Source of the DNA: Tremella fuciformis
Taxonomy: Eukaryota > Basidiomycota > Tremellomycetes > Tremellales > Tremellaceae
Length of the DNA: 64,000 nt
Assembly (NCBI GenBank): GCA_032768795.1
Contig: CP136492.1
Location: forward strand, 62,001-126,000
Direction: 5' to 3'
Shown here: positions 18,428-27,808 of the stretch, one piece after another
Position numbering within the stretch: position 1 is the first letter of the stretch
How the letters are laid out: every line of letters begins with the position of its first letter
The notes under the pieces: model-generated
Seen by the model: only the letters and a program-made list of their open reading frames with translations
Database searches by the model: none
Told to the model about the DNA's origin: nothing
Position numbers and translations under genes: made by a program

Positions 18428-18560
18428 GGCGATCGTGCCGGCGACGCAGGCTTGAAGCCGGTTCAGGTGACGGCGGCTGCGAAGGGGTGACGGTTGAGAG
18501 AGGATCTCGACCTCACTCGGAGCCCTCAAGTCACTGTCCTGCATCACGTGACCGCCCAAG
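18428..18560. repeat. split direct repeat A1 (left end of the DIRS element)
   Basis: 133 bases identical to 5616-5748. This is the 5' terminus of the element in its own orientation and abuts host sequence (AGGCATTC) at 18561. It includes CACGTG at about 18546-18551. Transcription toward gag presumably starts in or just inside this repeat. Confidence 0.92.
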
Positions 18561-18721
18561 AGGCATTCAATACTACGAAGAACTATCGGGGTCCGGATGG
18601 TAAACCGGCTATAAAGGTCGTTAGTCAGTATCGTCAACACCTAGTTGCGGCGCTGTCGCTGACGGGGGCTAGTCAAAGGTCCGGAGTGAAGTTCAAAGTT
18701 CAACTTCGCTGTGCCTTGTAG
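18561..18721 (+). pseudogene. polyol dehydrogenase, 3' end displaced by the transposon nest
   Basis: Joining base 5449 to 18561 restores one codon and continues the same frame: KFKDAL from the left side runs into EAFNTTKNYRGPDGKPAIKVV, the usual C-terminal end of sorbitol-dehydrogenase-like enzymes. The frame then runs to a TAG at 18719-18721, giving a tail somewhat longer than usual for the family, so the true stop could depend on a further intron. With the 5' part at 4064-5449 this proves that the intervening 13.1 kb were inserted into the last exon. This stretch cannot be translated as part of the host mRNA unless the whole nest were spliced out, which is not expected. Confidence 0.85.
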
Positions 18722-18865
18722 TTGTTGGGGAGGATGCGTCGCAGGTTCCGCACCCTGGGATCCTGTACATGACATGATTCTCTCCTGCAACACTCCAGCG
18801 CCCCTCATGCATGCGTCGCACAGACCATCTTACAAGATATATATATAAGCTGTAGATTTGGACGA
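18722..18865. other. short intergenic stretch
   Basis: Between the displaced dehydrogenase end and the cyclase stop. It contains an (AT)n run, TATATATATAA, near 18838-18847. Nothing coding is recognised. Confidence 0.4.
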
Positions 18866-19981
18866 TCAGAGTATGGCAACGGCATTTGGGGGGCTTGCAA
18901 CGCCGCCTTCCACCATGATCGGCTGGCTGGAAAAATAGAAATGCCAGCGTTTCTCTCGTTTGCACTCCCCTGCCAGTGCATCAAGCGCAAACAGTTCGCC
19001 TATCAGCACGCCCATTCCCGAAAGAAGTGGCGGGTGAAGGCGAAGGCTGCCCCCATATTCGTCTGCACGATATCAGCGCGATCAGCAGTGATAGTGTGTA
19101 TACTCACAATGGTCTTCAAAACCCCCATTGTCAGTCGCAATCGCGACAATCCCACTCTCCCAGATCCATTCTAGTGTGTCCCAGCTCGCTTTGAGCCCAG
19201 CCGTCCTCGTTGTGATTCGTGTCTGCTCTCCTCGAACTACCCTCACATTATCGGCTTTCATTTCAGACTCGAATCCAAGTCGGACGAGCACAACATCTCC
19301 CGGTCGTACTGTGACGTTTTCGAAAGCGAGAACAGCTTTGAGCAAGTTCAGATCAATGTTCACATTTGCGGGATATGAAAGAGCGTCAAGACGAGTCAAA
19401 TCCTTGGACTCGAGATAGTGTGGGATGTCCACAAGGACGCCTCGCGTCTGCAAGCCTCCAGCACGGGATAGAGCTTCACAAATTAGCAGACCTCTCCCCC
19501 CTTTGCAGCTCAACGCACCAGCAACACCGATGCCACCGGTATCTTCTGACTCGATCTGCTCGGCTGTGACGCCGCCGTAGAACAGTCCACTACCATAGTA
19601 CGAGCAGTGAAGAAAATAATCCCACTGCGTCGATGACTGGGTGTTGAACGCTACCGCATCGTCGAACGCAGGTTCCCAAGCTCGACCTTCCACTTTGGCC
19701 TGCTCACGCGTCTTAGGTCCCGGGTCGCATCGTATGAATCTATGAGTCCCGGCCTGGCGCCTCGCGTTCACCAACGCTCCAGAGGGGTATACCGAGTGGT
19801 CGAGAGCAAAGCGCTTGCCGGTTTTGAGGGATTCGCGAGCGGCTGCCGCGGTAACTTCGGGAGTGATGAGAATCGCCCGGCCAATCGGGCTCACGGGTAT
19901 GGCTGGCCATGAGGAGTATGGATGTGTGGGATGGTCGCGTGGAGTCAGGCTGGACAAGGAAAACAGCTTGTCCTGGGACAT
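18866..19981 (-). CDS. cyclase-family (kynurenine-formamidase-like) metal hydrolase
   Basis: 356 residues in two exons, 19981-19108 and 19062-18866, joined by a 45-base GT-AG intron; together they give 357 codons. The protein belongs to the cyclase/arylformamidase-like fold (PF04199). It shows ALDHSVYPSGA, the metal-binding motif QWDYFLHCSYYG (H-W-D-x-x-x-H variant) and GVLVDIPHYLESKDL, then PGDVVLVRLGF and, across the intron, the typical end LHPPLLSGMGVLIGELFALDALA. Fungal relatives are annotated only as putative cyclases and hydrolyse small cyclic amides or esters; the substrate here is unknown. It is divergent from the sugar porter at 20375 with a 393-base shared promoter region. Confidence 0.85.
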
Positions 19982-20374
19982 CGCTGCGATATACGGATGT
20001 GAGAGCTAGCGTAGATGCCAGTGTTGATGCGATGCAGAAACGCGACACAGGCTCAGTATGCCTGCCATGGCCATAACACCGGTTCAATGTCCGGCTCAAT
20101 GCTCTGTTCAACCTTCGGTCCGATGATTACCCCAAAACAGCAAACGGGCCCGCTTGAAGGCGGGACCCCAGTCTCAGACGCTCCTCCGCACCGGAGACAC
20201 CCATTTAAGCAATGAACGGCGTGGAGTAAAGGCACCGCCTAAGCTTGCTCGGAAGAGTGGCGCACGGTTTTAACAGCCTGATGAGACCGGTGGAGTTTTT
20301 AACCCCTCGTCCCCAGACATCGTCTCGTCTGAACCCTGGGCGTTTACTCTCTCACCTTGTCGAGCGCTAGCATT
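19982..20374. promoter_or_regulatory. divergent promoter region, cyclase / sugar porter
   Basis: 393 bases. It contains CGG-N8-CCG at 20080-20093 and a perfect inverted repeat CTCCG-CAC-CGGAG at 20184-20196. Both are spacings of CGG/CCG half-sites that zinc-cluster regulators can bind. This suggests the two divergent genes could be co-regulated; which regulator is unknown. Confidence 0.5.
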
Positions 20375-22347
20375 ATGGTCTCTATCATACCAGCGCACGC
20401 AACAGCGCGCAAAGCTGGAAGAGAAACCGCGGCGAACGACCTCACGGGTCATCTAGCAGCGTTCCATAACCATGCCCACCCGCAATGGTGGCGCGACTCG
20501 GGCCTTCGCAAGCTGCATGCATGTACGTGAACGCACCCAATACCGATCTTCAACAGGCGCTGACCCTTCTCAGGTATACTTCTGGTCATCTTTTCGTCCA
20601 TCGTCGACGGTTACGATGCTTCCCTCAGTGAGATACTGGATGTTCACGCGTGTCGTCAGCAACTGCTCATTTCAGTCAACAACTTGCAAGCCCTTCCCAC
20701 TTGGAAGAGCTCTCTCGGCAACCCTTCAGCCAGCATGCTCGGACTTTTTGGCTGCATGCAGGTAGTCGGAGCCTTCCTCATGTCCCTCCCAATGGCATAC
20801 ATCATGGACAACTGGGGTCGACGCTTGACTCTGGCACTGGGGGGTCTTGTGTGCGTTATTGGCGGTTTGATTCAAGCGTTTTCGTTCTCCCAAGGGCAGT
20901 ATATTGTCGGCCGGATCCTAGTTGGATGTTCCCAGTCGTTTCAACTCATCGGAGGGAACATCATGATCAGCGAGCTCGCCCATCCGCGGATCCGTTACAA
21001 GATTGTCGGATTCTACCAGGTCGGCATAGTGGATTTTAATCCATGCGCGTGCTGACGACAGATCACATGGTACATCGGGTCTTTCTTCGCCTCCTGGTTT
21101 TGCTATGGACTTCGTATCGCCAAGGGAGATAATGCGTGGCTCAATTGGCGAGTTCCCACGCTGATGATGGCGGTGTGGGGTGTGATCATCATGATCTTTT
21201 ATTTCCCGATGCCCGAGAGTCCTCGTTTCCTCCTCGCGAAAGGGCGCGAAGATGAGGCCCGAGCCTTTTTCCTCAAATATCACGCCAATGGGGCTGCGGC
21301 AGACGAGCTCGTCGAGGCTGAGATCGCCGAAATCAAACTGGCGCTGGAGATCGACAGGACGGTTCTCAAAAAGTCGTGGAGAGAGATATGGCGTAACCCC
21401 GGAGACCGTTGGCGTTTCTTCTGCTCGGCCGGTCTGTCGTGCTGCTCCTTGTGGTCAGGTCAGCAAATCGTTTCTTATTACAACACTCAGGTGAGCATCG
21501 ACCTAGATAAATCTTCCTCGCTCAGCTCGCAGATTCTCAATCAAGCTGGAATCACCGAGGTGCTCCAGCAGCTTGCAATCAACGCTGGTCTCAGTGTTTG
21601 GGATCTCTGCTGCGCTGTGCTCGGAGCATTGCTCTCAGGCCGAGTCGGACGTCGACCTATGTTTCTGATCTCCTATACCGGACAGCTCATAACTTGCGCC
21701 GTGAGCCTGAATATGTGCTTTAGACGCAGCACTGAAGTAGGAGATTTTGATCGCCATGTCCGCGATGTACTTCAAGACCAAGATTCAAGGCTATGGCTAT
21801 GCTACCATCGGGTTCTTCTGGCTCAACTCCGGTTTTTGGAGTGCGTCGAGTTTGGTCTGAAGACGATATGTGAGTGGGCTGACCTTAACAGACAGCAGCA
21901 TGAATCCCATCGTATACGCGTACAATGCGGAGATTCACACCTATGCTACTCGTGCAAAAGGAGTGTCGGTTTACTGGGGTGGAGTCGAGATTCAAGCTAT
22001 CGTCAACCGCTACATCAACCCCGTCGGGATCGCCAATCTTGGCTACAAGTGAGTTTCCAGCTTCTAGGCGATGAGACTTACAACACAGATTCTATTTCGT
22101 TTACTTGGCATTCTACTTCTTTGAACTAGCATTCATGTGGTGGTTTCTCCCGGAGACCCGAGGGCGATCGCTGGTCAGTGACATTGGCTCGACAAAGAGT
22201 TCCTGGCCTCGCTGACTGTTACAGGAAGAGATTGCAGAAATTTTTGATGGCGTCCCAATCGCGCCGGTCGATGCAGAGGCTGAAAAAGCCGAGATCGAGC
22301 ACGAGGAGCATCCTGAAGCCGGCTTCCGGGTTGAAACTCTGCAATGA
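20375..22347 (+). CDS. MFS sugar porter (lactose/hexose permease-like)
   Basis: Twelve-helix sugar:proton symporter of the plasma membrane. Many exons: 20375-20522, 20574-20627, from 20676, and others to TGA 22345-22347. Joining restores IVDGYDASL in helix 1, DNWGRR between helices 2 and 3, the PESPRFLLAKGREDEAR loop that marks the sugar-porter family, GRVGRR, and PETRGRSLEEIAEIFDG at the end. An exon junction near 21842 restores WNSSMNPIVYAYNAEI. The cytoplasmic tail is acidic. The same loop and the KYHANG element occur in the porters at 22771 and 52588, so the three are paralogues of the Lac12-like group. It is divergent from the cyclase and convergent with the next porter. Confidence 0.85.
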
Positions 22348-22770
22348 ACGACGGACGGCCATGTACAAAAACATAACAAAGAGAAGTGGGGACAAATATT
22401 GCGCTCGTGGATCTGGAATCTGCTTTCAATGATATCGTAAATGTCCTCTGGGTCGTAGTCAAGATGATAAGGAGCGGTCGACTAGCACTTGATCTTGAAA
22501 AGTACGAGTACTTGATCTTGAGCAATGACCGGTGTTATGAGGAGAGCGCAGGTCAGAACATCCAATGGCCCCGACGTTGCGTACAGAGGCTGTTGTAGTC
22601 TAACGCTTTCGCCATTTGGGTAAATCGATTTAGCGATTTCGCTCCGAAGATAGCTGAGAATCCAAACCAGGCCTTTAGCTTCAACAACGCGTCATGAATA
22701 TCATATCGCACTATTGCTAACGCGAACGCATCCAGGCATTGGCATGTGCTGTAATGTAACATCTGCCCAA
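22348..22770. other. convergent intergenic region between two sugar porters
   Basis: 423 bases between two facing stop codons. No gene, repeat or notable motif was recognised; it should contain both terminators. Confidence 0.4.
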
Positions 22771-24880
22771 CTAGGCGATGCTGTGTTCCGTGAATTTCTC
22801 CTCTTTCCCCGGCTCCGCCTCGCCAAAAGGTTCAACCACACGCGTAGAGCCGGCTTGTTTGTCGAAGATAAGACCGATCTCCTCTGGGATGGTCAGCTCC
22901 TACGTTTCCCGTGAACCGAGTGATATCTGACCAATCGTGAGACCCTTAGTCTCGGGAAAACTCGTCCAGATGATGGCCACCAGTACGGCATCGATGGCGA
23001 TGTACACTGTATAGCTGAGGGGTGAGCAAGAAAGACCTGCAACAAGCTCGACGTACTATTTCCAACCGATCGCAGCGAGTGCGATAGGGTTGACCCAGCC
23101 ATTCACGGCGCCCGCCAGATTCTGCGTGACGACAAAAATGGCCTGCCCTTTCGTCCGCAAGTCGTAGGGCAGGATTTCCACGGAATACCTGAAAGGTCAG
23201 CGAGCGGCAACCTTGAGGTGAGTGACTGACGAGTAAGACAGCGGTGTCCATGCGATGTCGTAGAAGCCGAAGAATAGCTGGGACGTGAGCTGAGGTCGAG
23301 ATAGAGTTCACGACGCCCACATATAGGAATGGGATAGTTGCTATACCGACAGAGGCCGTTTGCGTCTTCGCAAATCCCGCTGAAGTTCCGGTGGCAATGC
23401 ACAGAGCGAAAAGCATGCCGATGGTCGAAGTGAGCCACAAGAAGCGGCGACCAACGAGTTCTACTGACAATGCTCCAGCAACAGCGAGGAACAAGTTCCA
23501 GATCTGAAGACCACAATTGATGCCGGCCGTTTGAGAGGGCTTGGTCACGCCAACGAGTTTGAGGATCGGTGTGAGATAGCTTTCGATTACTCCTCTACAC
23601 GTATGCCGCCGTACAGACTGCTCACTAGCTGATAATTCCGTTTCCCACAAAGTTGGTACCGGCCGAAACAACGAGAACGAGTAGAAGGCGATGTCGATTT
23701 CCTGATGTCCGGACGAAGTCTCGATACTTGCTCTCGGCGCTGATCTCCTCTTCGGCCAGCGCGCTCTCAATTTCGTGTACTTCTAGATCGACAAGGGGAT
23801 CGTCGGTGCTACCATTGGCATGTTGTTGCTGCAATATCTGGATCGCCTTTTCGCGCTGGCCGTTCTTCATGAGCCACTATTTAGGTGTCAGCCCAGCGCT
23901 TTGCGCGCATGTGATCGGGCGCTTACTCGGGGTGACTCGGGACACCTAAGCGTGATGAAGGTGAAGATCGGTCCGACGATCTGTAGATAACAAGGGATCC
24001 GCCAGGCCTTGTTTCCGACCAAGTTCTGGGTTCCGTCTCAAGGTTCAGTATGGCAGTGGTAGGAAAGAATGGTGGAACACTCACAGCAGCACCACGAAGA
24101 TACTATCGAGGCTACATAGAATATCGCAGAATACATGCTACCGATCTGAGCGCGGTAGCGGGGATGGGCAATCTCCTGAAGCAGGGACGGTGCGACGGTC
24201 ATGCCACACGCAGTGCCAGCGCCCATGACCGCGCGACCGGCGATGTACATACCCATGTTGACACTCAAGGCATTGATGAGCCCTCCAGCCAGCTGCAACA
24301 GATTGGCCCACGGGAGGAAGATACGGCCCGATGACTCACGGTGAGGATACACGCAATCCAAACTGCCCATCTTCGACCATACTTGTGAGCAATTCGATCC
24401 CCAATGAACGATGTGCTGGAAATGAGTGCGAGTGTTGCTAAGAAAGCTGCTATCCATAGAATACAGACTCACAAGATGGCCGGGATGTTGAACGCCGAGT
24501 TCATGAGGCCCAGCATATTCGCCGACGGATTGAAGAAGGAGAGCCAGGCCGGAATGCTCTGCAGTCTACCGCGCTTGAGCGAGACACTCATCGTTTCGCT
24601 CTTGAATTCACACACCCATTGAAAAGAGAGCCGTCATCTGTATATCGGTAAGGTTAAATACGACCAGGCAGGACACTAACAGCCTTGTGTATAGAACATC
24701 CCACATAGTCCGACGCAGTACAGCACGTTCCATCGAAGACCTGCACCATCAGAGCCCGGTGAGCCGTGATGTAAAGCTGTACTCACACGAATCCTTCCAC
24801 CATTGCGGGTGTGTATTGTTCTGAATACCGTAAAAACGTCCCCGAACCTCGCCTGCGTTCAATACAGTGGGGCCTCCCAT
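22771..24880 (-). CDS. MFS sugar porter (lactose permease-like)
   Basis: Second Lac12-like porter, in about ten exons. From ATG 24880 (an in-frame ATG at 24946 is possible) it reads HPQWWKDS, then LRWNVLYCVGLCGMFYTQG. An intron junction gives the family motif GYDGSLFNG followed by LQSIPAWLSFFNPSAN. Later exons give GTACGMTVAPSLLQEIAHPRYRAQ, the loop ending KNGQREKAIQILQQQHANG, ELVGRRFLWL, FGFYDIAWTPL, YSVEILPYDLRTKGQA and FPETKGLTIEEIGLIFDK. The stop is TAG, read at 22771-22773. All helices and signature motifs are covered, so it looks intact. Its tail meets that of the porter at 20375. The substrate is not deducible from sequence. Confidence 0.82.
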
Positions 24881-25466
24881 GCTGAGAAGATTTGCGTGAA
24901 TGGTTGAGTACGTAGGCGGGGCTCGCAGTGGCGTCCCGCTCCCCATTTACAACGCCAACTTGTAGGAAAGGAGCATGGCGGCTAATTAGCAGAGTCCAAG
25001 ACGCATTCATAGGCCGTGCTCGAAAATAGTGATTGCTAATTAACAGCAACAGCTCGCCGTTCCGGAACTGTCGTCTGCCCTTAAATGCTGTCGGATTCTG
25101 ACGAGTGAAGGTACGACGAGCAGCAGGGATGCGGTCCGCGGGCGAGCTCTCGTCTCAACTGGCCAGCAATGCCGCTAGTGAGACAAGTTTGTGATCGGGC
25201 CGGGATGGCTTCCATGTGCTATCGGACTCTCAGATGGTCGACCAATCGGACGCGGTGTCGGGCTGGACGGAGTTGAGGTATGGCTACCGTTGGCTCTCCA
25301 AGCCCGTCCGTGATGGAAGTATCGAGATGCCTGGGTATTGCAGGGAGCACATCACGCGGCTCCAAAGTGCTTAGAATCGGGGGCACCTGGATGCAGGCGT
25401 CAAGTTTCGAGTTGGAACCTCATCCGTGTGTTAAACGCGCACTTGCTGAGCCGGGGATCCAAAGCC
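24881..25466. other. intergenic region
   Basis: 586 bases between the start of the porter and the stop of the regulator, both on the minus strand. It presumably holds the porter's promoter. AT-rich ATTAGC/TAATTA stretches occur near 24980-25045. Nothing coding is recognised. Confidence 0.35.
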
Positions 25467-27488
25467 TTAGGCCAAAAGACATGGCCGGCCGATCTCCAGT
25501 AAAATATCGCGCCAGCTGCACGTCACATCGTCAACTCCCATATCAATCCGGCGCCAGGTCTCCTCGCCGATCTCCCGGACGACCTCGATCTCGTGGCAAC
25601 ACTGAAATGAGAAGGTCTTGAAAATTTGTCGCGCTTTTTCCCGGTCTTGATGAAGAATGAGCACCGATGACGCTACCAGGAGCGGCTACAACGTTAACGC
25701 TGTCCATGGTAGACTCCGAGAACCGAACCCAGTTCATCCACTCTATTTTCTCGCCAACTTCGAGACAGTGGTCCAAGATCGCGCCAGCGCTGGCTTGCAC
25801 CTCGATATCATCGCGACTGCGCCTTTGTACCTGGTGCCAAATGAGGATCCGAGAGGCATGCCAAATTGCAAGGGACCCGACCCTTACTCGAGGACTCGTC
25901 TCTAATCCTTGCAAAGCTGAGAACTGTTGTTCCAAGGTATCGAGGAGAACAATGGCTCGTTCGCCCAAAGAGGTCGGAAGCTGGTCGAAATTGCTCGTCA
26001 ATAGGATGGCTGAAGCTGACGTTGGATCATCAACGACTGATGATAGTCTGGCAGCTTCCGAAACGAGTAAAGCAACGCGTGAGACAGTGGGGAAGAGGAT
26101 TCGATGATAGCCGGACAGCTGCTCGACGGGCTCGATCTTGAGGTGAGCTCACTCTTGTGGCAACGACTTACTGCTGGCGGTGCCATTGGATGCAAAATCA
26201 AGAGCTCCAACCACGTACTGCGGTCATCAATCAGAACGCAGGGCTGCCCTGTTGTGAGACTTCCTGCGAGTCAGTGGGAGCATTCGCCAGGCCGTCTGTG
26301 TACCTGCTACTGCCATCATGGCCAGGTGCTGGAGTGCGAAACGTGTTGTGAAGCTTGGCTCCTTCCCTTTGGTCCCGAACAGCAACCCAGAGCATCCGCC
26401 TTTGTGTCTTACTCCGGCGAATGCTAATAGCAAGACCTCTCGCCAAGACTGATTGGTGGCTAGAATCTGCCGTTAGCTCAAATCGCTCAGTGCCCACTCA
26501 CATCTGAATTCATCAGGAGGGAGCATGCGGACAGATACTGGTCGCTCCCCTTCTCTTCGTCACTTGCATTAGCCCGTCGAAGTGCCTTGACAGCGGACTC
26601 GCGATAGCGTCGTGCGATGTCACGAGACTCGGATGATTCGCCAGGCGCCAGGTGGAGATGCTGCAAACTTTCGATCAGCTGAGACCCGACGGACGAAGAA
26701 GACTCGCTAGGACAGATGGGTTGCCCCAAGGTACAACATGCCGTATTTTAAGGCTTCGGTGCCCAAAGGCATAGAGTTGGATGGGAAGAGGAACAGGGGC
26801 GCAACATGCGTCACCCAGGGGTTCGAGGTCTCATCCACGACCAGAATAGACAGAGTGTACGTCAAGCAGTGGTGCATCTTATATCAGCTTGCTCTGTCAG
26901 GGATCGACTCACGCAGCGAAGATCGTCATTGTCCGGGAACGCCTGCTTCAGAAACGACGGCGGGGGCGCTGGGTCCACAAAGAAAGCGCCCATCCTGGTG
27001 CTGCGAAAGATGGCCGATGCGAACTCCTCGATGCTAATCTGTGCTCCTATCATGCCAACAACATCGGGAGAGCCATTCTCAAGGGCTATCTGACCTTGCA
27101 CGGTTGTGGTGACTACCTCTGTTTCTGTCGGCGGTGCACGTCGCTTCTTCTTCGACCGCTTGTTCTCGTATTGCTTCGCTAGCTGGACCTTTTCTGCGTA
27201 CACGCACTACCGTCAGGTCGCCTACTAACTGGATGACCCACCTCGGCACCGTATTTGATACAGCGGGCACATTCCGGTCGTCCTGCGCGTCAGTCATCAC
27301 CACTGTTGGGCAGCAGACTCGCCCAAGTCGCACTTAATCCGCCTGACGCGACAGCACAAACAGCCCCGGCGCGAGCGAGGTCTCCATGCCTGCTGTTGCT
27401 GCTTTGAATTGCGCGAAGACCCAGCGTTTTCGGACTGATCCTGATCTGCGGCCGAACCTGAGTTGTCGTCTCCTTCTGGACTTGACAT
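25467..27488 (-). CDS. Zn(II)2Cys6 transcription factor next to the amine oxidase
   Basis: Regulator read from ATG 27488. The zinc cluster is split: CLCCRVRRIKCD in exon 1, CARCIKYGAE in the next exon, and the sixth cysteine (CVYAEKVQLA) only after a 34-base intron ending TAG. Downstream exons encode NPWVTHVAPLFLFP, RRYRESAVKALRRANA, LLFGTKGKEPSF, SLTTGQPCVLIDD, VEQLSGYHRILFPTVSRVA and, after a 44-base intron, PLLVASSVLILHQDREKARQIF to the stop at 25467. This is the complete middle homology region of Fungal_trans_2-type factors. One junction is unsolved: no GT-AG intron joins the two halves of the cluster in frame near 27280-27310. It could be an unusual splice site or a one-base lesion. It is divergent from the copper amine oxidase and is the obvious candidate for its regulator. 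Confidence 0.75.
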
Positions 27489-27808
27489 GAGGACCAATCT
27501 CTTTCACGTTGACGAGTGACTGTTGCATTCTCTGAATGGCTTAGGCGTCGAGGCCAAGCCTCTGGGTTCGGGCTCATCCGGGCAGGACCAATGGGAGCTT
27601 AACTGAGCATTGATCCCTGAAACTCGGCCAGGTGCGTAAGATAGGCTAGAGTCTTGTTTCGCTTATCTCGCATTTTCACGCTCATCTTTCCTTAACTACG
27701 CAAAATGGTCTTGAAGGAAGCTGTGGGGCGTGTAAGGTATCGTGTACATATAAGTAGTGCAAGTACTCGTTTGAGATTGGGTCTATCCCGCTGGCCGTCA
27801 AATACAAC
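27489..27808. promoter_or_regulatory. divergent promoter region, regulator / amine oxidase, with GATA sites
   Basis: 320 bases. A CCAAT box at 27588-27592, AGATAG at 27639-27644 and TTATCT (AGATAA on the other strand) at 27663-27668 fit the HGATAR site of nitrogen-catabolite GATA factors. A TATA-like ATATAAG at about 27748-27754 lies about 55 bases before the amine oxidase ATG. Use of amines as nitrogen source makes GATA control plausible; this is inference. Confidence 0.5.

Larger units (their letters stand above)
5450..18560 (-). mobile_element. DIRS/Ngaro-type tyrosine-recombinase retrotransposon (carrying a nested Ty3 element)
   Basis: On the minus strand the order is gag, reverse transcriptase-RNase H, tyrosine recombinase. 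There is no protease or DDE integrase of its own. The ends are split direct repeats: A1 (18428-18560) at the left, then at the right B1 (5749-5810), A2 (5616-5748) and B2 (5450-5511). A and B copies are identical pairs. This arrangement and gene order match Ngaro/PAT-like members of the DIRS order rather than DIRS1, which has inverted termini. No target-site duplication flanks it (host sequence resumes seamlessly), as expected for recombinase-mediated insertion. Without the 8,062-bp Ty3 element and its duplicated 5 bases the element is about 5.04 kb. No methyltransferase or hydrolase frame was seen. The gag is broken by the nested element; the other two frames are open. Confidence 0.9.

Noticed and set aside
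18693..18965. Minus-strand open frame beyond the cyclase stop
   Set aside because: It overlaps the second cyclase exon in another frame and shows no motif.
25660..25720. Apparent frameshift plus stop near the end of the regulator at 25467
   Set aside because: A 44-base GT-AG intron (GTTCGG...TTGTAG) joins MNW to PLLVASSVLI in phase, so there is no lesion.
26690..26735. Apparent stop (TAG) in the same regulator after GATHL
   Set aside because: A 47-base intron from GTCCTAG to a CGAAAG acceptor restores the frame into LQHLHLAPGES.
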